From: Pseudoruegeria aquimaris
GTDB taxonomy: Bacteria; Pseudomonadota; Alphaproteobacteria; Rhodobacterales; Rhodobacteraceae
DNA: 64,000 bases
Reading direction: 5' to 3'
Assembly: GCF_900172235.1 (NCBI RefSeq)
Contig: NZ_FWFQ01000017.1
Location: 1-64,000, forward strand
The notes beneath the pieces are model-generated. The model was not told where the DNA came from and searched no databases. It worked only from the letters and a program-made list of their open reading frames with translations. Below are positions 24,496 through 31,466 of this stretch, piece after piece. Position 1 is the first letter of the stretch; each line of letters starts with the position of its first letter. Both the position numbers and the translations under genes were made by a program.

Positions 24496-26123
24496 TACCA
24501 CGCACCCTTTCTTGCAAAGCGGGCGGTGCCCGCCCGGTCATCATGATCGCGGTCCCCGGCGCGCAGGTCCGAGGCGGCGCGGTAGCCGTAATCGAAGCTC
24601 TCGGCCTGGGTCGCCGCGTAAAAATTCATCAGCGCCACGGCGGTGTCGGCATGGCGCTTGCCGCCATCGGTGCCCTTGGTGCGCACGTCGCGCGGAACCT
24701 TGCCCACGCCGCCGATCATCGTGATCTGGCGCAGGTCATCGCGCACATCCCGGTCGGCCGGAATGAAGATGGTCCGATCCTCGAAGGCGCTCCTGAAACC
24801 GGGCGTGAACTCGCGATGCCAGGCATCGGTGGCGATCAGCTCGGTGATCATGTCGGGGCCGAACTTCTGGCGCGCCTCCTGGGCCAGCGCCATGCCGTTG
24901 CCGTTGGCGTCCAGGATGCCCTTCTGGAACCGGGGCAGGCGATCCACGATCCAGTAGAGCGCCTGCTTCTGCTGGTCGTAGGGGCATTGGCGCAGCTCGA
25001 CGATCAGCGGCACATGACGCGACAGGTCCTGCGCCGTGTATCCGATCACGAAGGACGTGCGGTCCTGGCGCATGCCGAAGTCCTCGCCCAGGGCGAAGGG
25101 GCCAAGCTCGGGCGTGAAGGTCTTGATGACCGGCGCGAGCTCGCGCTCCAGCCAGTCCAGCATCTCGGCGCGGCGGTATTGCTCGGGAAGGTCCAGGAAG
25201 CCCGTCGAGGGGGCCTCCCAGCGCTTGACCACATAGTCGGCGCGCGATGCGGCCTCGATCCAGGCAAGCGGCAGAAGGACGCCCTCGCCCTCGCGCGGGA
25301 TCGCATCGAGCTCTTCGCGCATGGCCTCGACCCGCGTCCCGTAGGAGCGGCGCACACGGGCGTACCAGTCGCGCTTGCCCTCGGGCGTGGCCTCCCAGCC
25401 CCGGATCAGGCAGACGCGCTCATAGAGCCCGTTCTGGACCGCGTCATCGAAGGTGATCCGGTGGATGCGGTAATCATAGCGCCCCTCGCGGGTCTCCTTG
25501 ATCAGCTCATTAAAGGGGTTCAAAGCCCCGTTATGGGTCGAGATAATGCGGATGACGCCGCCCCAGATCAGCAGCGCGTTGCAGGCGTCGATCACGGCCG
25601 CCACGTTGCGGTGGAAGGCCGCCTCGTCGATCACCACCCGACCCTGAAGACCCCGGATGTTGGCGGGGTTCGACGACAGTGCCGCGATCTGGAAGCCGCT
25701 GGCAAAGCGTATGCGGTAGGAATTGATGAACCGGCTGGTCCCGTCCGGCTGCTTGTCCTCGAACAGGAACTCCTCGATGTCGACCAGCTCGCGCGCGATC
25801 GACTTGGCAAAGCGCGCGCAGACCGAGATGAACTCCAGGCCCTTGTCCTTGGTGTCCCCGATATACCAGGTGTGATCGCCCCCGGCCGCGCGCGAGGCGG
25901 CCGCGATCAGGGTGCTGTCCAGCGCCTCGGCAAAGGTGACGCCCGTCCGGCGTCCCTTCTCGGCCAGCTTGAGCGGCGACTGATCCTCCACCCAGGCGCG
26001 CTGATGCGCCATGAGGATACCCTCGGCCAGCGGGTCGAGGTCCTCGGGCGGCAGCATGCCGGGGATCTGGTCATCGACCGGGCTGCGCGGTGGTGCGTCA
26101 TGGATGCTCGGAAGCTCGGCCAT
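24495..26123 (-). CDS. Terminase large subunit (Mu gp28-like)
   Basis: A 542-residue protein of the Mu gp28 family. The ATPase part has the region KLAEKGRRTGVTFAEAL in place of a classical P-loop, as in Mu, and the Walker B-like RVVIDEAAF. The nuclease part has LGEDFGMRQDRTSFVIGY, with an early Asp, and DANGNGMALAQEA. It packages DNA by headful cutting. It lies between the gp27-like small subunit and the portal gene, with one-base overlaps on both sides. Confidence 0.95.
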   Translation of the reverse strand: MAELPSIHDAPPRSPVDDQIPGMLPPEDLDPLAEGILMAHQRAWVEDQSPLKLAEKGRRTGVTFAEALDSTLIAAASRAAGGDHTWYIGDTKDKGLEFISVCARFAKSIARELVDIEEFLFEDKQPDGTSRFINSYRIRFASGFQIAALSSNPANIRGLQGRVVIDEAAFHRNVAAVIDACNALLIWGGVIRIISTHNGALNPFNELIKETREGRYDYRIHRITFDDAVQNGLYERVCLIRGWEATPEGKRDWYARVRRSYGTRVEAMREELDAIPREGEGVLLPLAWIEAASRADYVVKRWEAPSTGFLDLPEQYRRAEMLDWLERELAPVIKTFTPELGPFALGEDFGMRQDRTSFVIGYTAQDLSRHVPLIVELRQCPYDQQKQALYWIVDRLPRFQKGILDANGNGMALAQEARQKFGPDMITELIATDAWHREFTPGFRSAFEDRTIFIPADRDVRDDLRQITMIGGVGKVPRDVRTKGTDGGKRHADTAVALMNFYAATQAESFDYGYRAASDLRAGDRDHDDRAGTARFARKGAW

Positions 26124-26665
26124 CAGCTTGCCCGGCCCACGCCCAGGAAGCCGCGCCGCAGCTCGGCCAGCCGCTCGGGCGACAGGCCCCGCTCGCCCGC
26201 CTCTTCGGCGGCGGCGACAGCCTCGTCCAGCTTGCGGGCAAACTCCTTGCGCACGAGCGTCTCGCGATCGACGTCCTGCTTCGATGCCTGGACGAGCTTT
26301 TGCAGGGCTGTTGCCATCTGCATCGCCTCGCGCGGCTCGAACTCGGCCCGCTCGCCCTCCTCGGAGATCATCAGCCGGGTGACCAGGCTGTGCATCAGCT
26401 CGATGTTCATCTTCGCCGCGCGGCTTTCGGGCGCATCGCCATACTGGCGGACCAGCGCCTCGGCAACCGCGCGCGATCGCCTGATCTCGTCCCCGATCTT
26501 GTCGAGCTGCTTGACGTGGCGGCCAAGTGCCGAGCGCGAGACATCGACATCGAGCTCGCGCAGCTTGGACAGGATTTCGTCGATCGTGCGGCCCTGGCTG
26601 CGCAGATCGGAGATCAGCTCGCGCAGCTCACCGGGCAGGCGCTGGATCGTGGAGGGTCGGGCCAT
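26123..26665 (-). CDS. Terminase small subunit-like protein (Mu gp27, DUF3486)
   Basis: A 180-residue, mostly helical protein of the DUF3486 family. The N-terminus has a helix-turn-helix-like region (QGRTIDEILSKLRELDVDVS followed by RSALGRHVKQLD), and the middle the family segment FEPREAMQMATALQKLVQAS. It probably recognises the packaging site and assists the large terminase. It overlaps the terminase gene by one base. The order gp25-gp26-gp27-gp28 is conserved here. Confidence 0.92.
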   Translation of the reverse strand: MARPSTIQRLPGELRELISDLRSQGRTIDEILSKLRELDVDVSRSALGRHVKQLDKIGDEIRRSRAVAEALVRQYGDAPESRAAKMNIELMHSLVTRLMISEEGERAEFEPREAMQMATALQKLVQASKQDVDRETLVRKEFARKLDEAVAAAEEAGERGLSPERLAELRRGFLGVGRAS

Positions 26666-26667
26666 GC

Positions 26668-26973
26668 TTACCTCCGCGCATCCGGGACCTTGATCCCTTC
26701 GACCTCGATGTCGCCGCTCACGACATAGCCGCCGCGCTCGGTCAGCTCGACCACGAGGAGCGTGTCCTCAAGCCAGTCGAAGGCCAGCAGGTGGCGGGCA
26801 TGCAGCCATTCGAGATCGGCGCGGATCACGTCGCGGGTCACGCCCTTCACGGGGCGGAAGCCCTGCCGGACGCCCTGGTAGACGATGTCCTCGCTGGCGC
26901 TGCCGCCGATCTCGGACAAGAGCTGCATGATGAACAGCCTGCGGTGCTCCGCGATGAAATCCCTGTAGCTCAC
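26668..26973 (-). CDS. Mu gp26-like winged-helix phage protein
   Basis: A 101-residue protein resembling the small VpaChn25_0724/gp26-type phage proteins: AEHRRLFIMQLLSEIGGSAS, then a winged-helix-like stretch (TRDVIRADLEWLHARHLLAF) and two beta strands (TLLVVELTERGGYVV). The fold suggests DNA or protein binding. It is placed between the DUF2730 protein and the terminase small subunit and overlaps the former by 4 bases. Confidence 0.85.
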   Translation of the reverse strand: MSYRDFIAEHRRLFIMQLLSEIGGSASEDIVYQGVRQGFRPVKGVTRDVIRADLEWLHARHLLAFDWLEDTLLVVELTERGGYVVSGDIEVEGIKVPDARR

Positions 26974-27296
26974 TTGATGCCCCTCATAAGCCAGTCCTCG
27001 ATCCGCGCGACGGATTGCGACAACCCGATCAGCTGCTGGGTCTGGACCTTTTCCGCGCCGGTCAGGGCCGCGATCTGCTCCTTGAGACCGGCTAAATCGT
27101 CTGCATCCGGCAGATGCTTGATGTCACGCTCCATCAGATCGACGCGCCGCCCGAGCGTGTCGAGCCGTTCGGCCTGGACCGCGATGTCCTCCTTGGTGGC
27201 CATCGACCGGGTCGCGGCCCGGATCAGCCAGCCCGCCGCCGGGATGAACACCACGTTGAGAAGCGGAAGCCATTGCAGGATGTACGTCAGATCCAT
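26970..27296 (-). CDS. DUF2730 membrane-anchored coiled-coil protein (Mu gp25-like)
   Basis: A 108-residue protein. One N-terminal membrane segment (ILQWLPLLNVVFIPAAGWLI) is followed by a long helix with a coiled-coil pattern (AERLDTLGRRVDLMERDIKH). This is the DUF2730 pattern found beside lysis and terminase genes in Mu-like phages. Its role is unknown. It lies 3 bp after the outer spanin gene, so it may belong with lysis or with packaging. Confidence 0.88.
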   Translation of the reverse strand: MDLTYILQWLPLLNVVFIPAAGWLIRAATRSMATKEDIAVQAERLDTLGRRVDLMERDIKHLPDADDLAGLKEQIAALTGAEKVQTQQLIGLSQSVARIEDWLMRGIK

Positions 27297-27299
27297 GCC

Positions 27300-27539
27300 T
27301 CACTCCTCGCGCCCGAGATCGTAGGTGCAGGCGGCGGCAAGCCCCCTGATCAGCACCACGCCCGTCTGCACGGACGAAGGGCCGCCATCGCTGACCAGCG
27401 AGGCGGCATGGATGCGGGCGGGCTGCTCAAGCCCCTGGCAGATTGCCTCACCGCTCGGACCCGGCATCTCCGCCGGACGAGAAGTCGCGCAACCAGCTGC
27501 GAGCACCATCACCGTCAAGTGGCTTGCGATCCGCTTCAT
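27300..27539 (-). CDS. Outer-membrane spanin lipoprotein (Rz1-like)
   Basis: A 79-residue protein with a lipoprotein signal: MKRIASHLTVMVLAAGC, where VLAAGC is a lipobox with Cys at residue 17. After the Cys the sequence is Pro-rich (SRPAEMPGPSGE), as in Rz1-type spanins. Its gene overlaps the end of the inner spanin gene in another frame by 92 bp, a hallmark of Rz/Rz1 pairs. It would link the outer membrane to the inner-membrane spanin for the last step of lysis. The start at 27539 gives a proper signal; an upstream ATG is less likely. Confidence 0.72.
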   Translation of the reverse strand: MKRIASHLTVMVLAAGCATSRPAEMPGPSGEAICQGLEQPARIHAASLVSDGGPSSVQTGVVLIRGLAAACTYDLGREE

Positions 27540-27708
27540 CAATTCGTTCCCTTGTTTCGACATAGTTCTGCAGCCGCGCGGCTTCGGCCTTGGTTTCCGC
27601 TTCCTTCTGTCCCTCGCGCCGTCCGCTGGTCTTCGCCAGCTTCCAGGTGCCCCCGATGCCCACGATCAGCCCGAGGATCAGGGTGATGATGTCAGGCAGC
27701 CAGCTCAC
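27448..27708 (-). CDS. Inner-membrane spanin-like protein (Rz-like)
   Basis: An 86-residue protein: an N-terminal membrane segment (WLPDIITLILGLIVGIGGTW) followed by a charged helix with a coiled-coil pattern (GQKEAETKAEAARLQNYVET). This is the layout of inner-membrane spanins. The GTG at 27708 overlaps the stop of the holin-like gene (GTGA). The overlapping lipoprotein gene at 27300-27539 is the probable partner. It is shorter than lambda Rz. Confidence 0.65.
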   Translation of the reverse strand: MSWLPDIITLILGLIVGIGGTWKLAKTSGRREGQKEAETKAEAARLQNYVETRERIDEADRKPLDGDGARSWLRDFSSGGDAGSER

Positions 27709-27962
27709 GAGCGCGCCCTCCCGAACACCAGCTGGTACTTCGGCGCGCGCCGCTCCAGCCAGGCCCAGAGACCGAAGACCCAAGGCATGACGATCATCGC
27801 CAGCTCGACAAGCTGGTCAGGCGCGTCGAGACCGATCCGGGCGACCAGCGCATCCATGTCGATCTGCAGGACATGCGCGACCACCGTCGCGACCAGAAGC
27901 AGCTGCGCGTAGAAGGACCGCGCATGCCAGGCGGGAAGTTGGGGAAGGGGCGAGGCGCTCAT
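27705..27962 (-). CDS. Holin-like small membrane protein
   Basis: An 85-residue protein with two predicted membrane helices, FYAQLLLVATVVAHVLQI and QLVELAMIVMPWVFGLWAW, separated by a short acidic loop, and a basic C-terminus (LERRAPKYQLVFGRARS). No family was recognised. The size, helices and place between the endolysin gene (one-base overlap, TGATG) and the spanin pair make it the best holin candidate. Confidence 0.68.
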   Translation of the reverse strand: MSASPLPQLPAWHARSFYAQLLLVATVVAHVLQIDMDALVARIGLDAPDQLVELAMIVMPWVFGLWAWLERRAPKYQLVFGRARS

Positions 27963-28735
27963 CACTGATTTCCTTCGAGCCATCGGGTGACGTTGAAGCC
28001 GGGGCAGGCTTTGGCGGCGTACTCGTTGTGCCCGCTCACGCGGGTGATCGGGGTGCGCATCGAGATCGCCTGGATCTGCTGCTCCAGCGTGATCCCCTGC
28101 CGGGCGGTGAAGTGATCCGAGAAACGGTCGGTGGCGGCGCTGCCGAAGCCGCCGATCAGGCAGATGCCGATCGTGCCGCTGTTGTGACCCTGGACATGCG
28201 CGCCGACCTCGGTCTCGGGGCGGCCGGGCAGCATCGAGCCGTCGCGGCCGATGATCCAGTGATAGCCGATGTCGCGCCAGCCGCGCGCCCGGTGCCAGAC
28301 GCGGATTTCCTCGACCTGCTCGCGCAGGCTGTTGTTGCCCATCCAGTCGGGCCGGGTGGCCGAGGAATGGATCACGATCTCGCGGACAAGGTGGCGCGCG
28401 CGGCCCTGGCGGATTTCCGAATGCGCCGAGGGGGCCACCTCGTCGAGGCTGTGATTGCGCTGCGCCTGGAACTGGGCGCGCGCCGCCTGGGTGCGCGGGC
28501 CGTCCAGGCCATCGATCGGGCCGGTGTCGAAACCGCTGGCCGCCATGATCGCCTGCTCGGCGGCCATGCGCTGGCGCGCGACATTCCAGCTGGCAGCGCC
28601 CGGCACCGCGATCGCGCGCAGCACGTAAAGCAGCGACAGCAGGGCGGCGCGGGTGCGCGACCCCCAGACGCCATCGATCGGGCCGGGATCGTGCCCCAGC
28701 GCCTTGAGATGTTTCTGGATGTCGAAGATGGTCAT
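27962..28735 (-). CDS. Endolysin: N-acetylmuramoyl-L-alanine amidase with peptidoglycan-binding repeats
   Basis: The product is a 257-residue enzyme. Residues 1-95 hold two peptidoglycan-binding repeats (LGHDPGPIDGVWGSRTRAAL and the similar FDTGPIDGLDGPRTQAA). Residues 115-255 form an amidase_2 domain with the zinc ligands and catalytic residues in IVIHSSAT, GYHWII, and VSGHNEYAAKACPGF. It cuts the bond between MurNAc and L-Ala in the cell wall at lysis. No signal peptide is seen, so export depends on a holin. The late-promoter-type palindrome at 28799-28818 lies 63 bp upstream. Confidence 0.93.
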   Translation of the reverse strand: MTIFDIQKHLKALGHDPGPIDGVWGSRTRAALLSLLYVLRAIAVPGAASWNVARQRMAAEQAIMAASGFDTGPIDGLDGPRTQAARAQFQAQRNHSLDEVAPSAHSEIRQGRARHLVREIVIHSSATRPDWMGNNSLREQVEEIRVWHRARGWRDIGYHWIIGRDGSMLPGRPETEVGAHVQGHNSGTIGICLIGGFGSAATDRFSDHFTARQGITLEQQIQAISMRTPITRVSGHNEYAAKACPGFNVTRWLEGNQ

Positions 28736-28798
28736 GATCGGGTCAACCGCTGCTGTTTCGCACCCGGCTACCCTGTCATCGCGTGGTGGTCAGTTCCG

Positions 28799-28818
28799 AC
28801 CCGGACAGCTGTCCGGGC
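28799..28818. promoter_or_regulatory. Late-promoter activator site, copy 3 (upstream of lysis block)
   Basis: ACCCGGACA-GC-TGTCCGGGC: 9-base arms with one outer mismatch. It lies between the Mor/C-type activator gene and the endolysin gene, the place of Mu P-lys. With copies 1 and 2 it shares ACCCGGACAGNTGTCC. Confidence 0.65.
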
Positions 28819-28834
28819 TCACGCCCGCCATGGC

Positions 28835-29278
28835 TCAGCTTTCGTCAAAATCGTCTTCGGCGCAAGACTTCTCTTCGCCGTCCAGTATGGAGAACAGGTC
28901 CATCTGGGCATCCGACACCCGCGTCCGGTAGCGGCGCACCGTCCTGATGTGGCACCGCAGGGCGCGGGCGATCTGCGCCTCCGAATGCCCCGCCTCCAGC
29001 ATCTGCATGATCCGGCGCGCCATCTGCTGGCGGCGCCCGCTCAGCCAGAGCGGCACCTCCAGCGCACCGGGACCGAAGCGTTCCAGGATCGATGCGGCGG
29101 CCTCCATGCCGACCGATTTGACCAGGACATGCTCCATGTCCAGGGTGCGCCGGATGTAGATCTCCGTGCCGCCGTGATCGCGCGCAAGGCGCGCCGCCGC
29201 CTCGATCCCGGCGACCTCGGCCACCTGACGCAAGGTCGGGGGCAGTCCGTCGAAGGGATCGTTGCGGTCATCTCTCAT
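28835..29278 (-). CDS. Mor/C-type late transcription activator
   Basis: A 147-residue protein of the Mor/C family. It has the expected two parts: an N-terminal dimerisation region (LRQVAEVAGIEAAARLARDH, then GGTEIYIRR) and a C-terminal helix-turn-helix (SEAQIARALRCHIRTVRRYR). An acidic tail follows. In Mu, Mor turns on the middle promoter and C the late promoters by binding palindromes upstream. Only one such gene is seen here. I chose the ATG at 29278, which overlaps the previous gene by 11 bases. It directly precedes the lysis block and the palindrome at 28799. Confidence 0.85.
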   Translation of the reverse strand: MRDDRNDPFDGLPPTLRQVAEVAGIEAAARLARDHGGTEIYIRRTLDMEHVLVKSVGMEAAASILERFGPGALEVPLWLSGRRQQMARRIMQMLEAGHSEAQIARALRCHIRTVRRYRTRVSDAQMDLFSILDGEEKSCAEDDFDES

Positions 29279-29519
29279 CGTAAAGCCCTGGGTTGATCCC
29301 GCGCACGGTATGTACGAGCGATGCCTTGCGCGCCCGCATCCGGTAGGCGACACGCGCGGTCAGCGTCCCCTTGCCGGTGCGCCAAAGCCCCGAGGTCGGG
29401 CAGATGCTCCAGCCATTGTCGAGCAGCTCGCGGTGATTGCCGATCAGCGCGGCCGCGATGCGGTCGAACGCCTCGGCATCGATCGTGACCCGGTAGGACC
29501 GGCACTTGCGGCGCGTCAT
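29268..29519 (-). CDS. Hypothetical early phage protein
   Basis: An 83-residue basic protein that I do not recognise. It opens TRRKCRSYRVTIDAEAFDRI and has a Trp-containing centre (LLDNGWSICPTSGLWRTGKG) with two Cys residues. It lies between GemA (ATGA overlap) and the Mor-type gene (11-bp overlap) in a translationally coupled set, so it belongs to the early or middle operon. No function can be inferred beyond possible nucleic-acid binding from its charge. Confidence 0.7.
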   Translation of the reverse strand: MTRRKCRSYRVTIDAEAFDRIAAALIGNHRELLDNGWSICPTSGLWRTGKGTLTARVAYRMRARKASLVHTVRGINPGLYDER

Positions 29520-29962
29520 CTCGAAGCCCTCCGCTTGGCCAGCTCGCGCCGCTCCCATGCCTTCAGCGCCTCGGTCACCTTGCGGGCATCCTCGGGGGTC
29601 AGCCATTCGGGATTACCCACGCCCTCGGGGCGTTCGGCCGAGGCGGTCATCTTGGCCACGAAGGCGCGCAGACCGGCGCGGGTCGGGTTGTCGGGGATCC
29701 CGGCGCGGCACATCGCGCCCCAGATCGCAAAGACCTTGCGGACATGCGGCTTGTCGGAGGGCTTGAAGCTGCGCGCGCCATTGCCGCTCTTCGCGCCCCG
29801 CGCGCGCAGGGCATCGAGCACCTTGGCGCGGGCGGGCTCGGGCATGGCGCGGATCGACCGCTCGCCGGTCACCTGATGCAGGAAGTCGCGCCAGGTCTCC
29901 TCGTCCTCAAGTCCCGGCACCTGGCGGCGGCTGGCATGGATGGCCTTGATCGCGTTGCTCAT
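29516..29962 (-). CDS. gemA: GemA-like regulatory protein (Mu gp16, DUF1018)
   Basis: A 148-residue basic protein of the Mu GemA/gp16 family. The family region is visible: LEDEETWRDFLHQVTGERSI, then KPHVRKVFAIWGAMCRAGI and a final helical LTPEDARKVTEALKAWERRE. In Mu, GemA belongs to the semi-essential early genes and changes host gene expression and DNA supercoiling. It overlaps the genes before and after it by 4 bases each. Confidence 0.9.
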   Translation of the reverse strand: MSNAIKAIHASRRQVPGLEDEETWRDFLHQVTGERSIRAMPEPARAKVLDALRARGAKSGNGARSFKPSDKPHVRKVFAIWGAMCRAGIPDNPTRAGLRAFVAKMTASAERPEGVGNPEWLTPEDARKVTEALKAWERRELAKRRASR

Positions 29963-30150
29963 GCCGCCACCGCCAGCACAAGGATCACCACAAGGAATAC
30001 CAAGGCGGCCGCCGCCATGCCCGACAGCATCCAGCCATAGCAGCGCGGCGGGCCGAACCGCCCGGCCCAGATCGTGGTTCCGAAGACGACGCCACCGGCC
30101 GCGATCGCGGCCAGCGTGACGACGCCCGTCAGGTGGATCAGCTGGTCCAT
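29959..30150 (-). CDS. Small two-helix membrane protein
   Basis: A 63-residue protein with two membrane segments: VVTLAAIAAGGVVFGTTIWA and SGMAAAALVFLVVILVLAV, separated by a basic loop (GRFGPPRCYG). I do not recognise it. It overlaps the gemA start by 4 bases and follows the VR2 target gene and its hairpin by about 80 bp. In early regions of Mu-like phages small membrane proteins often affect the host membrane or exclusion; that is only a guess here. Confidence 0.7.
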   Translation of the reverse strand: MDQLIHLTGVVTLAAIAAGGVVFGTTIWAGRFGPPRCYGWMLSGMAAAALVFLVVILVLAVAA

Positions 30151-30231
30151 CTCTCGTCTCCCGTGTTGGGCTGGCTCATCAGTGCGGGGGTGCCCTTGGC
30201 CCGCAGACCGCGATGCGGTTTCGCCGGTGGT

Positions 30232-30255
30232 GCGGCCCGCCTTTCGGCAGGCCGC
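30232..30255. promoter_or_regulatory. DNA hairpin/cruciform after VR2
   Basis: Ten-base arms (GCGGCCCGCC and its near complement, one mismatch) around a 4-base loop, 21 bp past the stop of the second DGR target. Stem size, loop size and distance match the hairpin after VR1 (3082-3103). Its presence supports VR2 as a true homing target, since this structure is needed for target recognition in studied DGRs. Confidence 0.75.
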
Positions 30256-30276
30256 CAGAGTGCAGGGGGTCAGATG

Positions 30277-31464
30277 TCAGAACCCGAAAGCGGGCCGGAA
30301 GCCGATGCTCGTGACCGCGTCCGAACGCGCGTAGAGCAGGTAGAGGGCGAAGACGCCAGCATTGCCGCCGTCGGTCCAGCTGCCCCCACGGATGGCGATC
30401 GTCTCGCGATCCTGCCAGCGCCCCCAGGCGTAATCCGGGATGATCGCATCCTCGCGATCGTCCGAGACCTCCGAGGGCAGGAACAGGAGCGACAGGTTGA
30501 AGCCCCGGTCCTGCTCGGTGTGCAGATCGGTCGGGAACCCGTCATCCTTGCCCGGCCCATAGGCCACCCCGGTGTTGACCCAGGCATCCGGGCCGGGAAG
30601 CAGATCGTGCCAGACCTCGATCACGCCGCCCGAGGTGACCCGCAACCCGTCGACGAACTGCCAGACATTGCCCCACAGATCGTGGATGCCGCGCCAGGCG
30701 GCCCCGGTGCTGCCGGTGGACTTCACGCCGTCACCATCGACATTGCCGCGCGCAATGGCGTCCTGCATGTCCGGGGTGCCCATCTCGATCAGCGCCAGCA
30801 GCTGGATCGCCGCCTGGTCATAGACCGACCACATGCGCCAGCCCTGGCCGAGCGCCTCGCATCTGCGCCGCGCCTCGTCGATCGTGATCGAGGTCCAGGG
30901 CGTCTGCCCTGCCGCCACGCCGATCTTGCCCGCCTTATCGGTTGCGAGATACTTGGCCACCCGCAGCACCGCCACGGCGCGCCCATCGGCGGCCAGAAAG
31001 GCCGGGTGCAGGTCGAACCCCTCGCGGGCGCGGGGGCTGACCCACCACAGGCGCTCGTCGCCGCGCGCCTCGAAACGCACCCAGAACTTCGGGATCTCCA
31101 CCAGGTGCAGGCCCTCATCGGTCACGATGTCGCGCAGGCCACCCCAGATCGGGTGGGTGTCGAATGCCTCGGCAGTCATGGGCAGGGTGTCGCCCTCCAG
31201 ATCGATCCGCCGCCAGCGGCCCTCGGGGCCAAGGGCGATGCCCACCACCTCGGCGCGGACGATCCGCGCAACCTCGTCCATCGGCACGGGTGTCGCGCCC
31301 CGCATCCACCCCGTCGCGCTGTCGGGTCCGTAGGTCAGGGCGGCATCCTGCCCGCTGACAAAGCGCCACATGTCATGGGCATACTCGATCGCCTCGGGCA
31401 GCTTCGCGCCTGCCAGCGCCTTGTCCAGAAGCTCGCGGCGCAGTTCGATTTCACTGATGGTCAT
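30277..31464 (-). CDS. DGR target protein 2: lectin-fold (FGE-type) protein with VR2 at C-terminus
   Basis: The product is a 395-residue protein. Its C-terminal half has the FGE/C-type lectin pattern (ITIDEARRRCEALGQGWRMW, then IHDLWGNVWQFVDGLRV, and the ending IGFRPAF). Residues from about 358 to 391 are encoded by VR2. Residues 1-200 form a separate N-terminal part unlike that of target 1. The gene lies in the early region, between gemA-side genes and DUF3164, not with the tail genes. It could be an alternative receptor-binding protein or a surface protein made in the lysogen. The ATG at 31464 has GGAG 7 nt upstream. Confidence 0.9.
   Translation of the reverse strand: MTISEIELRRELLDKALAGAKLPEAIEYAHDMWRFVSGQDAALTYGPDSATGWMRGATPVPMDEVARIVRAEVVGIALGPEGRWRRIDLEGDTLPMTAEAFDTHPIWGGLRDIVTDEGLHLVEIPKFWVRFEARGDERLWWVSPRAREGFDLHPAFLAADGRAVAVLRVAKYLATDKAGKIGVAAGQTPWTSITIDEARRRCEALGQGWRMWSVYDQAAIQLLALIEMGTPDMQDAIARGNVDGDGVKSTGSTGAAWRGIHDLWGNVWQFVDGLRVTSGGVIEVWHDLLPGPDAWVNTGVAYGPGKDDGFPTDLHTEQDRGFNLSLLFLPSEVSDDREDAIIPDYAWGRWQDRETIAIRGGSWTDGGNAGVFALYLLYARSDAVTSIGFRPAFGF
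30290..30393 (-). repeat. DGR variable repeat 2 (VR2), remote
   Basis: It aligns without gaps over 104 bp to the TR at 2581-2684. All 11 differences fall at adenines of the TR coding strand. Nine of ten template Asn codons are changed (to Ser, Thr, Asp, Tyr, Leu, Tyr, Asp, Val, Ser). The 3' invariant part is the same as in VR1 (GGCTTCCGGCCCGCT), and VR1 and VR2 also share the TGACATCTGA just after it. It lies 27.7 kb from the TR. Confidence 0.95.
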
Positions 31465-31466
31465 GA

